The notes under the pieces were generated by a model. It was not told where the DNA came from, made no database searches, and saw nothing but the letters and a program-made list of their open reading frames with translations. Source: Thermoguttaceae bacterium (lineage in GTDB: Bacteria > Planctomycetota > Planctomycetia > Pirellulales > Thermoguttaceae). From it: DNA of 35,233 nt. Both the position numbers and the translations under genes were made by a program. Location: contig JAGBAA010000078.1 of NCBI GenBank assembly GCA_017939795.1, forward strand, positions 1 to 35,233. Reading direction: 5' to 3'. This document shows, one piece after another, positions 14,344-21,595 of the stretch (its first letter is position 1; each line of letters opens with the position of its first letter).

Positions 14344-15045
14344 ATGAAATCGATGTTTTTGCGTACGTTTTTGGTTTTCAGCGTCCTTTTGGCGATCACT
14401 GCCGTTTTCCCAGCCGCACAGGTTTCCACACTGGCGCAGGGAGCCGAGGTTTCCGAAGCACTTCCCGCCGCGGATGCGGAAGGATGGATCTCTCTGTTTA
14501 ACGGCAAAGACCTTGCCGGCTGGAGACTTCCGGAATTCGGCGGAGAAGGGGAAGTCACGGTAGAAGACGGACTCATGACGATCGGGATGGGTGCGATGGT
14601 CAGCGGGATCGCATGGGACAGAGCATTTCCATTCCGCTCGAATTACGAGATCGAAGTGGAAGCGAGCCGAACGATGGGGTTTGACTTTTACGCAGCGATC
14701 ACGTTCCCGGTAGGAGAGGATGGATACTGCACGTTCATCAACGGAGGCTGGGGAGGCGGCGTCTTCGGTCTTTCCTGCGTGAATGGTTTCGATGCGAGCG
14801 AGAATGAAACGATGCAGCTCCTCACGACGAAAAACGATCAGTGGAACACCTTCCGCGTCCGGGTCTATGATGACCGGATCGAAGGATGGATGGATGACAA
14901 AAAGGTCGTGGATTGCCCGCGCGCGGAAAATAAATTCAGCACACGTTTTGAAGTGGAATATTCCCAGCCGCTCGGCGTGACGAATTACTGCTGCGAGTCC
15001 AGGATCCGTGCGATCCGGGTCCGCGAGCTGAAAGCAGACAAGTAG
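14344..15045 (+). CDS. Secreted DUF1080-type protein
   Basis: A 233-residue exported protein. ATG 14344 follows AAAAGGAG. The first 30 or so residues are a signal peptide (MKSMFLRTFLVFSVLLAI...). The mature domain starts with the DUF1080 hallmark WISLFNGKDLAGWRL, followed by a VEDGLMTIG strand, NYEIEVEASRTMGFDFYAAITF, a glycine-rich GGWGGG turn and the closing WNTFRVRVYDDRIEGWMDDKKV and IRAIRVRELK blocks. It belongs to the same family as the protein at 9667 but shares little direct sequence with it. Likely role: binding or hydrolysis of a sugar or keto-sugar outside the cytoplasm. It lies 38 nt upstream of the Memo-family gene on the same strand, so read-through is likely, although no functional link is obvious. 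Confidence 0.82.
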   Translation: MKSMFLRTFLVFSVLLAITAVFPAAQVSTLAQGAEVSEALPAADAEGWISLFNGKDLAGWRLPEFGGEGEVTVEDGLMTIGMGAMVSGIAWDRAFPFRSNYEIEVEASRTMGFDFYAAITFPVGEDGYCTFINGGWGGGVFGLSCVNGFDASENETMQLLTTKNDQWNTFRVRVYDDRIEGWMDDKKVVDCPRAENKFSTRFEVEYSQPLGVTNYCCESRIRAIRVRELKADK

Positions 15046-15083
15046 GAAACCGAACGAAAAGAAGAAAGGAAAGGGGACCGTTT

Positions 15084-16445
15084 ATGGAACGTCCATCCAT
15101 GCGTAATCTGACGCTTTCGCCGTACATGCCGCCGGAACAGCGTCTTCAGAATGCCGACGGAGAAGAGCAGAAGCCGCAGCATTTTCTTCTGGAAGATCCG
15201 GAAGGTTTTGCTCCGCCGCTGGTGCTTCCGATCCCGCTGGCGATCCTGATCTCGATGATGGACGGACACCGGACGATGCAGGAGATCCTTGAGGAGTTCA
15301 CCCAGACGACGAACGAGCCGATGGAGATGAAGGATCTTGAGGAAATGGTCGCGTATCTGGATCGGCTCCACTATCTGGACGGTCCCAATTTTGAAAAGTT
15401 CCTGAGGAATGAGAAAAACTCCTACGCCCGGGAAAAAAACCGGCCTGCGGCCATGGCGGGGGGAGCGTATCCCAAAACGGCAAAGGAACTTCGCAAAATG
15501 ATCTCCGGGATCCTGGAACTTCCGCGAAAGATCTCAAAAGCCGAGGATCCCGAAAAGCAATTCCAAACGTACTTTCCGGAGAAGATCTGCGGCGCCGTCA
15601 CGACGCACGTGGAACCGGAACGCGGCGGCCAGTCCTACGGCTGGACGTTTCAGGCGGTCGCGGAGCATTCCGATGCGGACGTGTTTCTGATCCTGGGCAC
15701 GTCGCACAACCCGATGCAGGAAAAATTCGCGTTTTCGTCAAAGGATTTCGACACACCGCTGGGTGTTCTGCCGACGGATCATGCGTTTCAGAAGCGGGTA
15801 TCGAAAAAGTTCATGGAAAAATACGCGGAACTGGAAGACCAGGAATCGCGGGAGGCCGTGGATCTTTTCGGCGATGATTTCGTGCACCGCGATGAGCACT
15901 CCATCGAATTTCAGGCCATTTTCCTTAAATATCTGGCAGAAACGCAGAAACGCGAGATCCGGATCGTCCCGATCCTGGTAAATTCCTTCCTCCCGTTCTT
16001 TGCGGCACGCGATGTTGAATATCCGGACGAAAATGATGTCGTGCGCCTTTTCATCGAATCGCTGGCAGACGTGATCCGGGAAGATGAGACCGCCGGAAAA
16101 GCCAAATATTTTGTGATGGCGTCCTCCGATCTCGCGCATCTCGGCCCGATGTACGACACCCCGCAGCCGGTGGATGCCGAACGTCAGGATCAGATCCGCA
16201 AGACCGACATGGAAGTCCTCGAGACGGTCGTGAAACCGGACTCCCGCGGCTTCTGGCAGAATATCCTCGGGTCGTTCAACGCCAACAAGATCTGCGGTGT
16301 TGCGCCGATCTACTGCACGCTCCGTCTTCTGGAATACCTCGGAAGAGCTGCAGAAGGACAGCTGCTCAGCTACGAACAGACCGTTGACGAAGAAACGCAC
16401 AGCTGCGTCTCATTTGCGAGCATCGTCATGAAACATCAGGACTGA
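15084..16445 (+). CDS. Memo-family protein (AmmeMemoRadiSam system protein B) with an N-terminal extension
   Basis: A 453-residue cytoplasmic protein. ATG 15084 follows AGGAAAGGGG. Residues about 25-115 form an added helical, winged-helix-like domain (LPIPLAILISMMDGHRTMQEIL). Residues about 125-453 are the Memo domain: AGGAYPKTAKELRKMI, then GAVTTHVEPERGGQSYGW with His175, LILGTSHNP with His208, HRDEHSIEFQ, MASSDLAHLG, and a C-terminal ICGVAPIY with Cys404. His175, His208 and Cys404 correspond by position to the His-His-Cys metal site known in human MEMO1. The family's usual partners, an AMMECR1 protein and a radical SAM enzyme, are not in this window. The reaction is not established for bacterial members. 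It is 33 nt from the DnaJ-like gene and probably in the same transcript. Confidence 0.87.
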   Translation: MERPSMRNLTLSPYMPPEQRLQNADGEEQKPQHFLLEDPEGFAPPLVLPIPLAILISMMDGHRTMQEILEEFTQTTNEPMEMKDLEEMVAYLDRLHYLDGPNFEKFLRNEKNSYAREKNRPAAMAGGAYPKTAKELRKMISGILELPRKISKAEDPEKQFQTYFPEKICGAVTTHVEPERGGQSYGWTFQAVAEHSDADVFLILGTSHNPMQEKFAFSSKDFDTPLGVLPTDHAFQKRVSKKFMEKYAELEDQESREAVDLFGDDFVHRDEHSIEFQAIFLKYLAETQKREIRIVPILVNSFLPFFAARDVEYPDENDVVRLFIESLADVIREDETAGKAKYFVMASSDLAHLGPMYDTPQPVDAERQDQIRKTDMEVLETVVKPDSRGFWQNILGSFNANKICGVAPIYCTLRLLEYLGRAAEGQLLSYEQTVDEETHSCVSFASIVMKHQD

Positions 16446-16478
16446 TCCCGCACGTAAGTTCCTTTTTTTGAAACGATT

Positions 16479-17492
16479 ATGGCAGACTACTACAAGATCC
16501 TTGGCGTCAGCCGGTCCGCGACCAAAGATGAGATCGGGAAAGCGTATCGAAACCTGGCGAAAAAATATCATCCGGACCTGCACCCAGACGACAAAAACGC
16601 GAAAGCAAAATTTCAGGAACTTCAGGAGGCCTTTGAAGTCCTGAACGATGAAAAGAAACGGAAACAGTACGACCAGTTCGGTCCGGACTTCGCAAAATTT
16701 CAGGGCGGAGGAGCCGGCGGCGGATACCATCCCGGCGGATTCGGCGGCGGTTTCGGCGGAAACGGCGGAAACGGCGCGGAATGGGAGTTCAATATGGACG
16801 ACCTTTTCGGCCAGCAGACGCACGGAGGCGGAAGAAGCGGCGGCGGATTCGATCCCAGTGACTTCTTCCGGAGTTTCGGCGGCGGAAGAGCGTCCGGAAG
16901 AGGCGGACGCAGCGGGTTCGGAGGCGGATATTCCCGAAATGCTCCCATCCAGGGACAGGATATCCACCACGCGGTCACGATCTCCTTCGAGGAATCCGTC
17001 GAAGGGACGGAAGCGGAAGTACGCATTCGAAATCACGCAGGCGAAACCAAAAATATTTCCGCCAAGATCCAGGCAGGGATCGAAGACGGCCAGAAACTGC
17101 GTCTTCATGGACTCGGAGGCCGATCTCCCAACGGCGGACCGGACGGCGACCTCGTCCTGACGGTCCACGTGAGACCGCACGCCTGCTTCACGCGGCAGGG
17201 AAATGATCTGAATCTGCGCCTTCCCATTTCCGTCTCCGAGGCGGTCCTGGGGGCACGTGTTCCGATCCCGACTCCGAAAGGGGAAGGTTTCCTCAACATT
17301 CCGCCGGGAACTTCCAGCGGGAAAAAACTCCGCATCAAAGGAGCCGGTGTTCAGGCAAGATCCGGAGCCGGAGACCTTTTTGTCGAGATCATGGTGCAGG
17401 TTCCCCAGAACGTGACGCCGGAAGAAGCGGAAATGTTTCTGAATCTGGAACAGAAACAGCCAAACGATTTACGCGCAGGGATCCAGTGGTGA
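16479..17492 (+). CDS. DnaJ-like co-chaperone without zinc finger (CbpA type)
   Basis: A 337-residue protein that would stimulate a DnaK-type Hsp70. The J domain is at 4-67 with the essential HPD motif at residues 31-33. A very glycine-rich G/F region follows (about 75-160), then a DnaJ C-terminal substrate-binding domain (about 165-330). The four CxxCxGxG zinc motifs of DnaJ itself are absent, so it belongs with class II J proteins such as CbpA. The ribosome site before ATG 16479 is weak, but the start fits the J domain exactly. The stop codon overlaps the rnpA start in GTGA, which suggests translational coupling. Confidence 0.93.
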   Translation: MADYYKILGVSRSATKDEIGKAYRNLAKKYHPDLHPDDKNAKAKFQELQEAFEVLNDEKKRKQYDQFGPDFAKFQGGGAGGGYHPGGFGGGFGGNGGNGAEWEFNMDDLFGQQTHGGGRSGGGFDPSDFFRSFGGGRASGRGGRSGFGGGYSRNAPIQGQDIHHAVTISFEESVEGTEAEVRIRNHAGETKNISAKIQAGIEDGQKLRLHGLGGRSPNGGPDGDLVLTVHVRPHACFTRQGNDLNLRLPISVSEAVLGARVPIPTPKGEGFLNIPPGTSSGKKLRIKGAGVQARSGAGDLFVEIMVQVPQNVTPEEAEMFLNLEQKQPNDLRAGIQW

Positions 17493-17932
17493 AAGATACT
17501 TTTTCCATCAAAAAAACAGACGAATTCAAGACCGTCTTCGAGCGGAAATGTTCTGCGGGCGACGGTCTTCTGATCGTGTACGGCCTCCCGAACGGCAGGG
17601 GGACGTCCCGGATCGGACTCTCCGTTTCCAAACGCTACGGAGGCGCCGTCGTGCGTGTCCGCTGGAAACGTCTCGTCCGGGAAGCGTTTCGGCTCACCGT
17701 CGCCCAACTGGAACAGAATGCCGACCTTCCCGAAACCGTTCCGTCCGTCAGCCCGGCCTCGGAAATGGAAACTCCATCCGAAAAAGGTTTCCCTCCCATG
17801 GACTTCGTCGTCGTCCCCGGAAAGGCGCGCCGCTCGGATTCCATGGCAGATTTTCAGAAATCTCTGCAAAAATTGCTGCCGTCCGTTGCAAAAAAATGGA
17901 AACGTGATATAATCAGGCGAAATATCGACTAG
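17489..17932 (+). CDS. rnpA: Ribonuclease P protein component
   Basis: A 147-residue basic protein that helps the RNase P RNA bind and cleave pre-tRNA 5' leaders. The RNase P motif is clear: [21 protein letters not shown] followed by LVREAFR (the usual RNR is RVR here), preceded by an N-terminal [13 protein letters not shown] block and followed by [11 protein letters not shown]. It is longer than the typical 110-130 residues because of an acidic/proline insert (about 75-105) before the last strand. The start is a GTG: two in-frame GTG codons abut (17486 and 17489), and 17489 is favoured because AGGGA at 17477-17481 is 7 nt upstream and it gives a 4-base overlap with the DnaJ-like gene. yidD follows 10 nt downstream, the order seen in many bacteria, but rpmH is not next to it. 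Confidence 0.9.
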   Translation: MKDTFSIKKTDEFKTVFERKCSAGDGLLIVYGLPNGRGTSRIGLSVSKRYGGAVVRVRWKRLVREAFRLTVAQLEQNADLPETVPSVSPASEMETPSEKGFPPMDFVVVPGKARRSDSMADFQKSLQKLLPSVAKKWKRDIIRRNID

Positions 17933-17942
17933 GAGTTTTTTC

Positions 17943-18200
17943 ATGCAGTGGAGATCCTCATTGCGGCACACGGGACGTTTTGTGTGGCACATACCGAGAA
18001 ACCTGGCGATCTTCCTCGTCCGGATCTACCAGCACACACTCCACTACGTCATCGGACTTCAGTGCCGATTTCACCCGACATGCAGTCAATACTATATTCT
18101 GGCGGTCCAGAAATACGGTTTCGTGTACGGTTCGCTGAAAGGCGCGTGGCGGATCCTGCGGTGCAATCCGTTCTGCAAAGGCGGTGAAGATTACCCGTGA
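17943..18200 (+). CDS. yidD: Membrane protein insertion efficiency factor YidD
   Basis: An 85-residue basic, membrane-associated protein. The family signature is complete: CRFHPTCSQYYILAVQKYG (Cys41, Cys47) then GAWRILRCNPFCKGGEDYP, where most members read GGxDPVP. YidD assists insertion of proteins by YidC at the inner membrane. An AGGAG ribosome site lies at 17931-17935, overlapping the rnpA stop codon, which points to coupled expression. yidC, the usual next gene, is missing here. Confidence 0.95.
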   Translation: MQWRSSLRHTGRFVWHIPRNLAIFLVRIYQHTLHYVIGLQCRFHPTCSQYYILAVQKYGFVYGSLKGAWRILRCNPFCKGGEDYP

Positions 18201-18222
18201 AAAACGGCTTCCGCCCGTGAAA

Positions 18223-18244
18223 TTCCGGGAGAAACGCTCCGGAA
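18223..18244 (+). terminator. Weak terminator-like hairpin after yidD
   Basis: A short stem TTCCGG/CCGGAA, with a further AG/CT pair across a bulge, followed by an AT-rich stretch whose T-run begins only about 10-20 nt later. It may partly end the transcript before the FmdB-type gene. Confidence 0.3.
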
Positions 18245-18313
18245 AAATTCATTTTCGTATTTTTTTATTTTGATCCAATTCCTTTTTTATGGAAAGTTTG
18301 AGGTTTTTCCATC

Positions 18314-18520
18314 ATGCCAATGTACAGCTACCAGTGCGGTTCCTGCGGTCACGAATTTGAAGAGATCCAGTCCTTCGACGCTCCGGAAACGATGAAATGC
18401 CCCAGCTGCGGCAAGAAAAAAGCCCGGCGTGTTCTGCAGGCGTGTGCTGGTCTTTCGTTTAAGGGAAGCGGTTTCTATCAGACGGACTATAAAGGGAAGT
18501 CCGGCGGTTCGGATAAATAA
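18314..18520 (+). CDS. FmdB-family zinc-ribbon protein
   Basis: A 68-residue protein with the FmdB/CxxC-CxxC regulatory-type zinc ribbon: MPMYSYQCGSCGHEFE then KCPSCGKKKARRVL, placing metal ligands at Cys8, Cys11, Cys29 and Cys32. The C-terminal tail is glycine- and lysine-rich and probably disordered, ending in a GSGFYQTDYKG motif common in this family. The function of the family is not established; it is often found beside unrelated housekeeping genes. It lies 72 nt before uvrA on the same strand. Confidence 0.9.
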   Translation: MPMYSYQCGSCGHEFEEIQSFDAPETMKCPSCGKKKARRVLQACAGLSFKGSGFYQTDYKGKSGGSDK

Positions 18521-18592
18521 AAACAGCGGCCCAAACTGGAGATCGATCGCAATACGAATCCGGGATCACATTCACACCTGAGGAAATTTCGC

Positions 18593-21499
18593 ATGGGAAC
18601 TGGCGGTAAAATCATCCTTCGCAAAGTCGCGGTCCACAATTTGAAGAACGTCGATCTGGACATTCCGCATCGAAAACTCGTCGTCATCTGCGGAGTGAGC
18701 GGAAGCGGAAAAAGTTCTCTCGCTCTGGATACTCTCTATGCGGAGGGACAGAGACGCTATATCGAAAGTTTTTCGCCATACACGCGCCAGTTTCTCGATC
18801 AGCTGGAAAAACCGGAAGCGGAAAATATTGAAGGGATCCCGCCCGCGATCGCAGTCGCCGGCAATATTCCGACGAAATCCAGCCGGTCTACCGTCGGGAC
18901 CGCCACGGAGACCTACGATTATCTGCGGCTTCTGTACGCCAAGATCGGGACGACATTCTGTCTTTCCTGCGGCCGGGAAGTCCATCGGGACACCTCGGAG
19001 ACCGTCGCGAAGTTCCTGACTTTTCTCCCGCTGCGCACCCGATTCATCGTCCTTTGGAAACTTACCGAAAAACGGGCTGAGACCTGGGAAGAACAGTTCC
19101 GCAATATGCGGGAAGAGGGATTCATCCGGATCCTTCTGGGAGACCAGATGCGGGATCTTTCCCAAAATATTCCGGCAGAAGAAGAAACGCTTCAGGCACT
19201 GAACGACGGGTCCCTCTTCTGCGTCGTCGACCGTCTCTCCGCCGGAATGCCGGAAAACCGGATCCGCGAATCGCTGGAAGCCGCATTTCAGCACGGAAAC
19301 GGAAAATGCTCCCTTCTGATCCAGGCGGCGCCCGAAGAAATGGAAGCCCTGGATTCGGCAGGGATCTGGAAGACCTGGATGCTGGACGGCTCTCCATGGG
19401 TATTTCGGAGCTACAGTACCAAACTTTCCTGCGAACACTGCCGGATCGACTATTCCTCCCCGGAACCGCGGCTTTTCAGCTTCAACAGCCCGCTGGGAGC
19501 CTGTACGGTCTGCGAGGGATTCGGAAACACGATCGACATCGACATGGACCTGGTCATTCCGGACAAACGGAAAACGCTGGCGGAGGGTGCCGTGGCTCCG
19601 TGGAATTCCCAGGCGTACCATTACGAGCTGGAAAAACTGCTGGCGCATGGACCTCAAAACGGCCTGCCGACGAATGTGCCGTACTCGGAGCTGACGGAAG
19701 AACAGCGTGCGCTCCTGATGAACGGGATCCCCGAAACGGATTTTGAAGGCCTGAACCACTTTTTTGCCTGGCTTGAACGCCGCAAATACAAAATGCCGAT
19801 CCGTGTGTTCCTCAGCCGGTGGCGCAGTTACCGTCCCTGCCCGTCCTGCGGAGGAAAGCGTCTCCAGCCGCTGGCACTCGCGACGAAACTTGGACCGCGC
19901 CATCATGCAGGATCTCCGGAAGTTTGTGCTCCGGGGCAGATCCGAAATATTGCAGAACTCTGCGAAATGAAAGTTTCCGATCTGAAAGCATTTCTTGAAG
20001 ATCTGATCCCGCACTTTTCGGACTGGGAGCTTCAGGTCGGGCTTCCGATCCTTCGTCAGGTCCTTTCACGTCTCGAATTTCTCGAAACGGTCGGTCTCGG
20101 CTATCTGACGCTCGGAAGAACGCTTCGGTCGCTTTCCGGCGGAGAAATGCGGCGTGTGTCGCTTGCGGCGGCGCTTGGAGCCACACTGGTCAATATGATG
20201 TACGTGCTTGATGAACCGTCCATCGGTCTTCATCCGGCCAACTCGCTTCAGCTGCTCAAAGCGATCCAGACGCTCCGCGACCGCGACAATTCCGTCGTCG
20301 TCGTCGAACACGATGACGTCATTATCCGCGCTGCCGATCAGGTCATTGAAGTGGGTCCCTATGCTGGTGAACGCGGCGGAGAGATCGTTTTTCAGGGGAC
20401 TCCGCAGGAAATGCTCCAGTCGGAAGACTCGCTTACCGGCCAGTATCTTTCCGGAGAAAGAGGGCACATTTCCACCCAGCGGCGTGAAACGGATTCCGGC
20501 TGGCTTCACCTGACGGGCGCCAATGGAAATAATCTGCAGGATCTGGACGTCGATTTCCCGCTCGGCTGTCTTTGCGTCATTTCAGGAGTCAGCGGAAGCG
20601 GAAAAAGTACGCTCATTGAAAAGACGCTCTACCCCGCACTCTGCCAGCGTCTTCATCGGGATCCCCACATGAAGGCACTCCCATTCCGCGAACTGCTCGG
20701 AGCCGGCCAGATCGACGACGTGATCCTGGTAGACCAGTCCCCGATCGGACGTTCTCCCCGCAGCAATCCGGTCACGTATCTGAAGGCATTTGACGAGATC
20801 CGTGCACTTTTCGCGGATACGAAAGAGGCCAAAAAACGCGGCTATTCTACCGGTCATTTCAGCTTTAATGCAGAAGAAGGACGCTGTCCGCTATGCAGCG
20901 GCGACGGGTACATCGCCATCGATATGCAGTTTCTGGCGAACGTCTACATGAAATGCAGTCAGTGTCATGGGACCCGGTACCGCAAAGAGATCCTCGACAT
21001 CACGTACCGAAACCGAAATATTTCGGAAGTGCTCGAAATGACCGTGGCGGAAGCCTTCACCTTCTTCCGGGGTTCCCGCGGGATCCAGAACAAACTGAAA
21101 CTCCTGAAGGAAGTCGGTCTGGACTATATCCGGCTCGGTCAGCCGGCGAATACGCTTTCCGGGGGCGAAGCACAGCGTCTGAAACTGGCCTCGTACATGA
21201 GTGCCGCCCGAAAAGACCGATGCCTTTTCCTGCTCGATGAACCCACGACCGGTCTGCATTTTTCGGACATCGTCCAGCTGCAGGACTGCTTTAATGCCCT
21301 GATTTCCGTCGGGCATTCGCTCATCGTCGTGGAACATAATGTCCAGATGATGTGCGCCGCCGACTACATCATCGACCTTGGCCCAGGCGCAGCGGATCTC
21401 GGAGGAAAGATCATCGCGAAAGGAACTCCGGAAGAGATCTGCCGATGCCCGGGATCCATCACCGGCCGATTCCTGAAAGAAGTACTGGAACGGAACTGA
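18593..21499 (+). CDS. uvrA: UvrA, excinuclease ABC subunit A
   Basis: A 968-residue DNA-damage recognition ATPase of nucleotide excision repair. It has two ABC modules: Walker A GVSGSGKSSL (near residue 38) and a second GVSGSGKSTL (about 664). Signatures are LSGGEMRRVSLA and LSGGEAQRLKLA, with Walker B regions VLDEPSIGLH and LLDEPTTGLH. Zinc-finger pairs are visible (CEHC...CTVC, CPSC, and CPLC...CSQC). The region after TETYDYLRLLYAKIG matches the UvrB-binding domain by length and by its LLGDQMRDL/VVDRL blocks, which argues for a true UvrA rather than the shortened UvrA2. The AIAVAGNIPTKSSRSTVGT insert differs from the usual IDQKTT...PRSTVGT, so it could be a lineage-specific paralogue. GAGGAAA precedes ATG 18593. 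Confidence 0.93.
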   Translation: MGTGGKIILRKVAVHNLKNVDLDIPHRKLVVICGVSGSGKSSLALDTLYAEGQRRYIESFSPYTRQFLDQLEKPEAENIEGIPPAIAVAGNIPTKSSRSTVGTATETYDYLRLLYAKIGTTFCLSCGREVHRDTSETVAKFLTFLPLRTRFIVLWKLTEKRAETWEEQFRNMREEGFIRILLGDQMRDLSQNIPAEEETLQALNDGSLFCVVDRLSAGMPENRIRESLEAAFQHGNGKCSLLIQAAPEEMEALDSAGIWKTWMLDGSPWVFRSYSTKLSCEHCRIDYSSPEPRLFSFNSPLGACTVCEGFGNTIDIDMDLVIPDKRKTLAEGAVAPWNSQAYHYELEKLLAHGPQNGLPTNVPYSELTEEQRALLMNGIPETDFEGLNHFFAWLERRKYKMPIRVFLSRWRSYRPCPSCGGKRLQPLALATKLGPRHHAGSPEVCAPGQIRNIAELCEMKVSDLKAFLEDLIPHFSDWELQVGLPILRQVLSRLEFLETVGLGYLTLGRTLRSLSGGEMRRVSLAAALGATLVNMMYVLDEPSIGLHPANSLQLLKAIQTLRDRDNSVVVVEHDDVIIRAADQVIEVGPYAGERGGEIVFQGTPQEMLQSEDSLTGQYLSGERGHISTQRRETDSGWLHLTGANGNNLQDLDVDFPLGCLCVISGVSGSGKSTLIEKTLYPALCQRLHRDPHMKALPFRELLGAGQIDDVILVDQSPIGRSPRSNPVTYLKAFDEIRALFADTKEAKKRGYSTGHFSFNAEEGRCPLCSGDGYIAIDMQFLANVYMKCSQCHGTRYRKEILDITYRNRNISEVLEMTVAEAFTFFRGSRGIQNKLKLLKEVGLDYIRLGQPANTLSGGEAQRLKLASYMSAARKDRCLFLLDEPTTGLHFSDIVQLQDCFNALISVGHSLIVVEHNVQMMCAADYIIDLGPGAADLGGKIIAKGTPEEICRCPGSITGRFLKEVLERN

Positions 21500-21525
21500 A
21501 CCGACTGCCGATCCGCACAAAACAC

Positions 21526-21558
21526 AAAGCCGCCGACCTCAAAAGATCTGCGGCTTTT
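21526..21558. terminator. Bidirectional terminator between uvrA and the convergent gene
   Basis: An 8-bp stem (AAAGCCGC at 21526-21533 with GCGGCTTT at 21550-21557) with T or A on both flanks. It can end uvrA transcripts and those of the large minus-strand gene that ends at 21596. Confidence 0.75.
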
Positions 21559-21595
21559 ATTGATCCCGGCGTGGAATCTCAGGATCCTGCTTCGC

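Noticed and set aside
18572..20014. 480-codon minus-strand frame opposite uvrA
   Set aside because: Same reason: uvrA is certain and the opposite frame has no family features.
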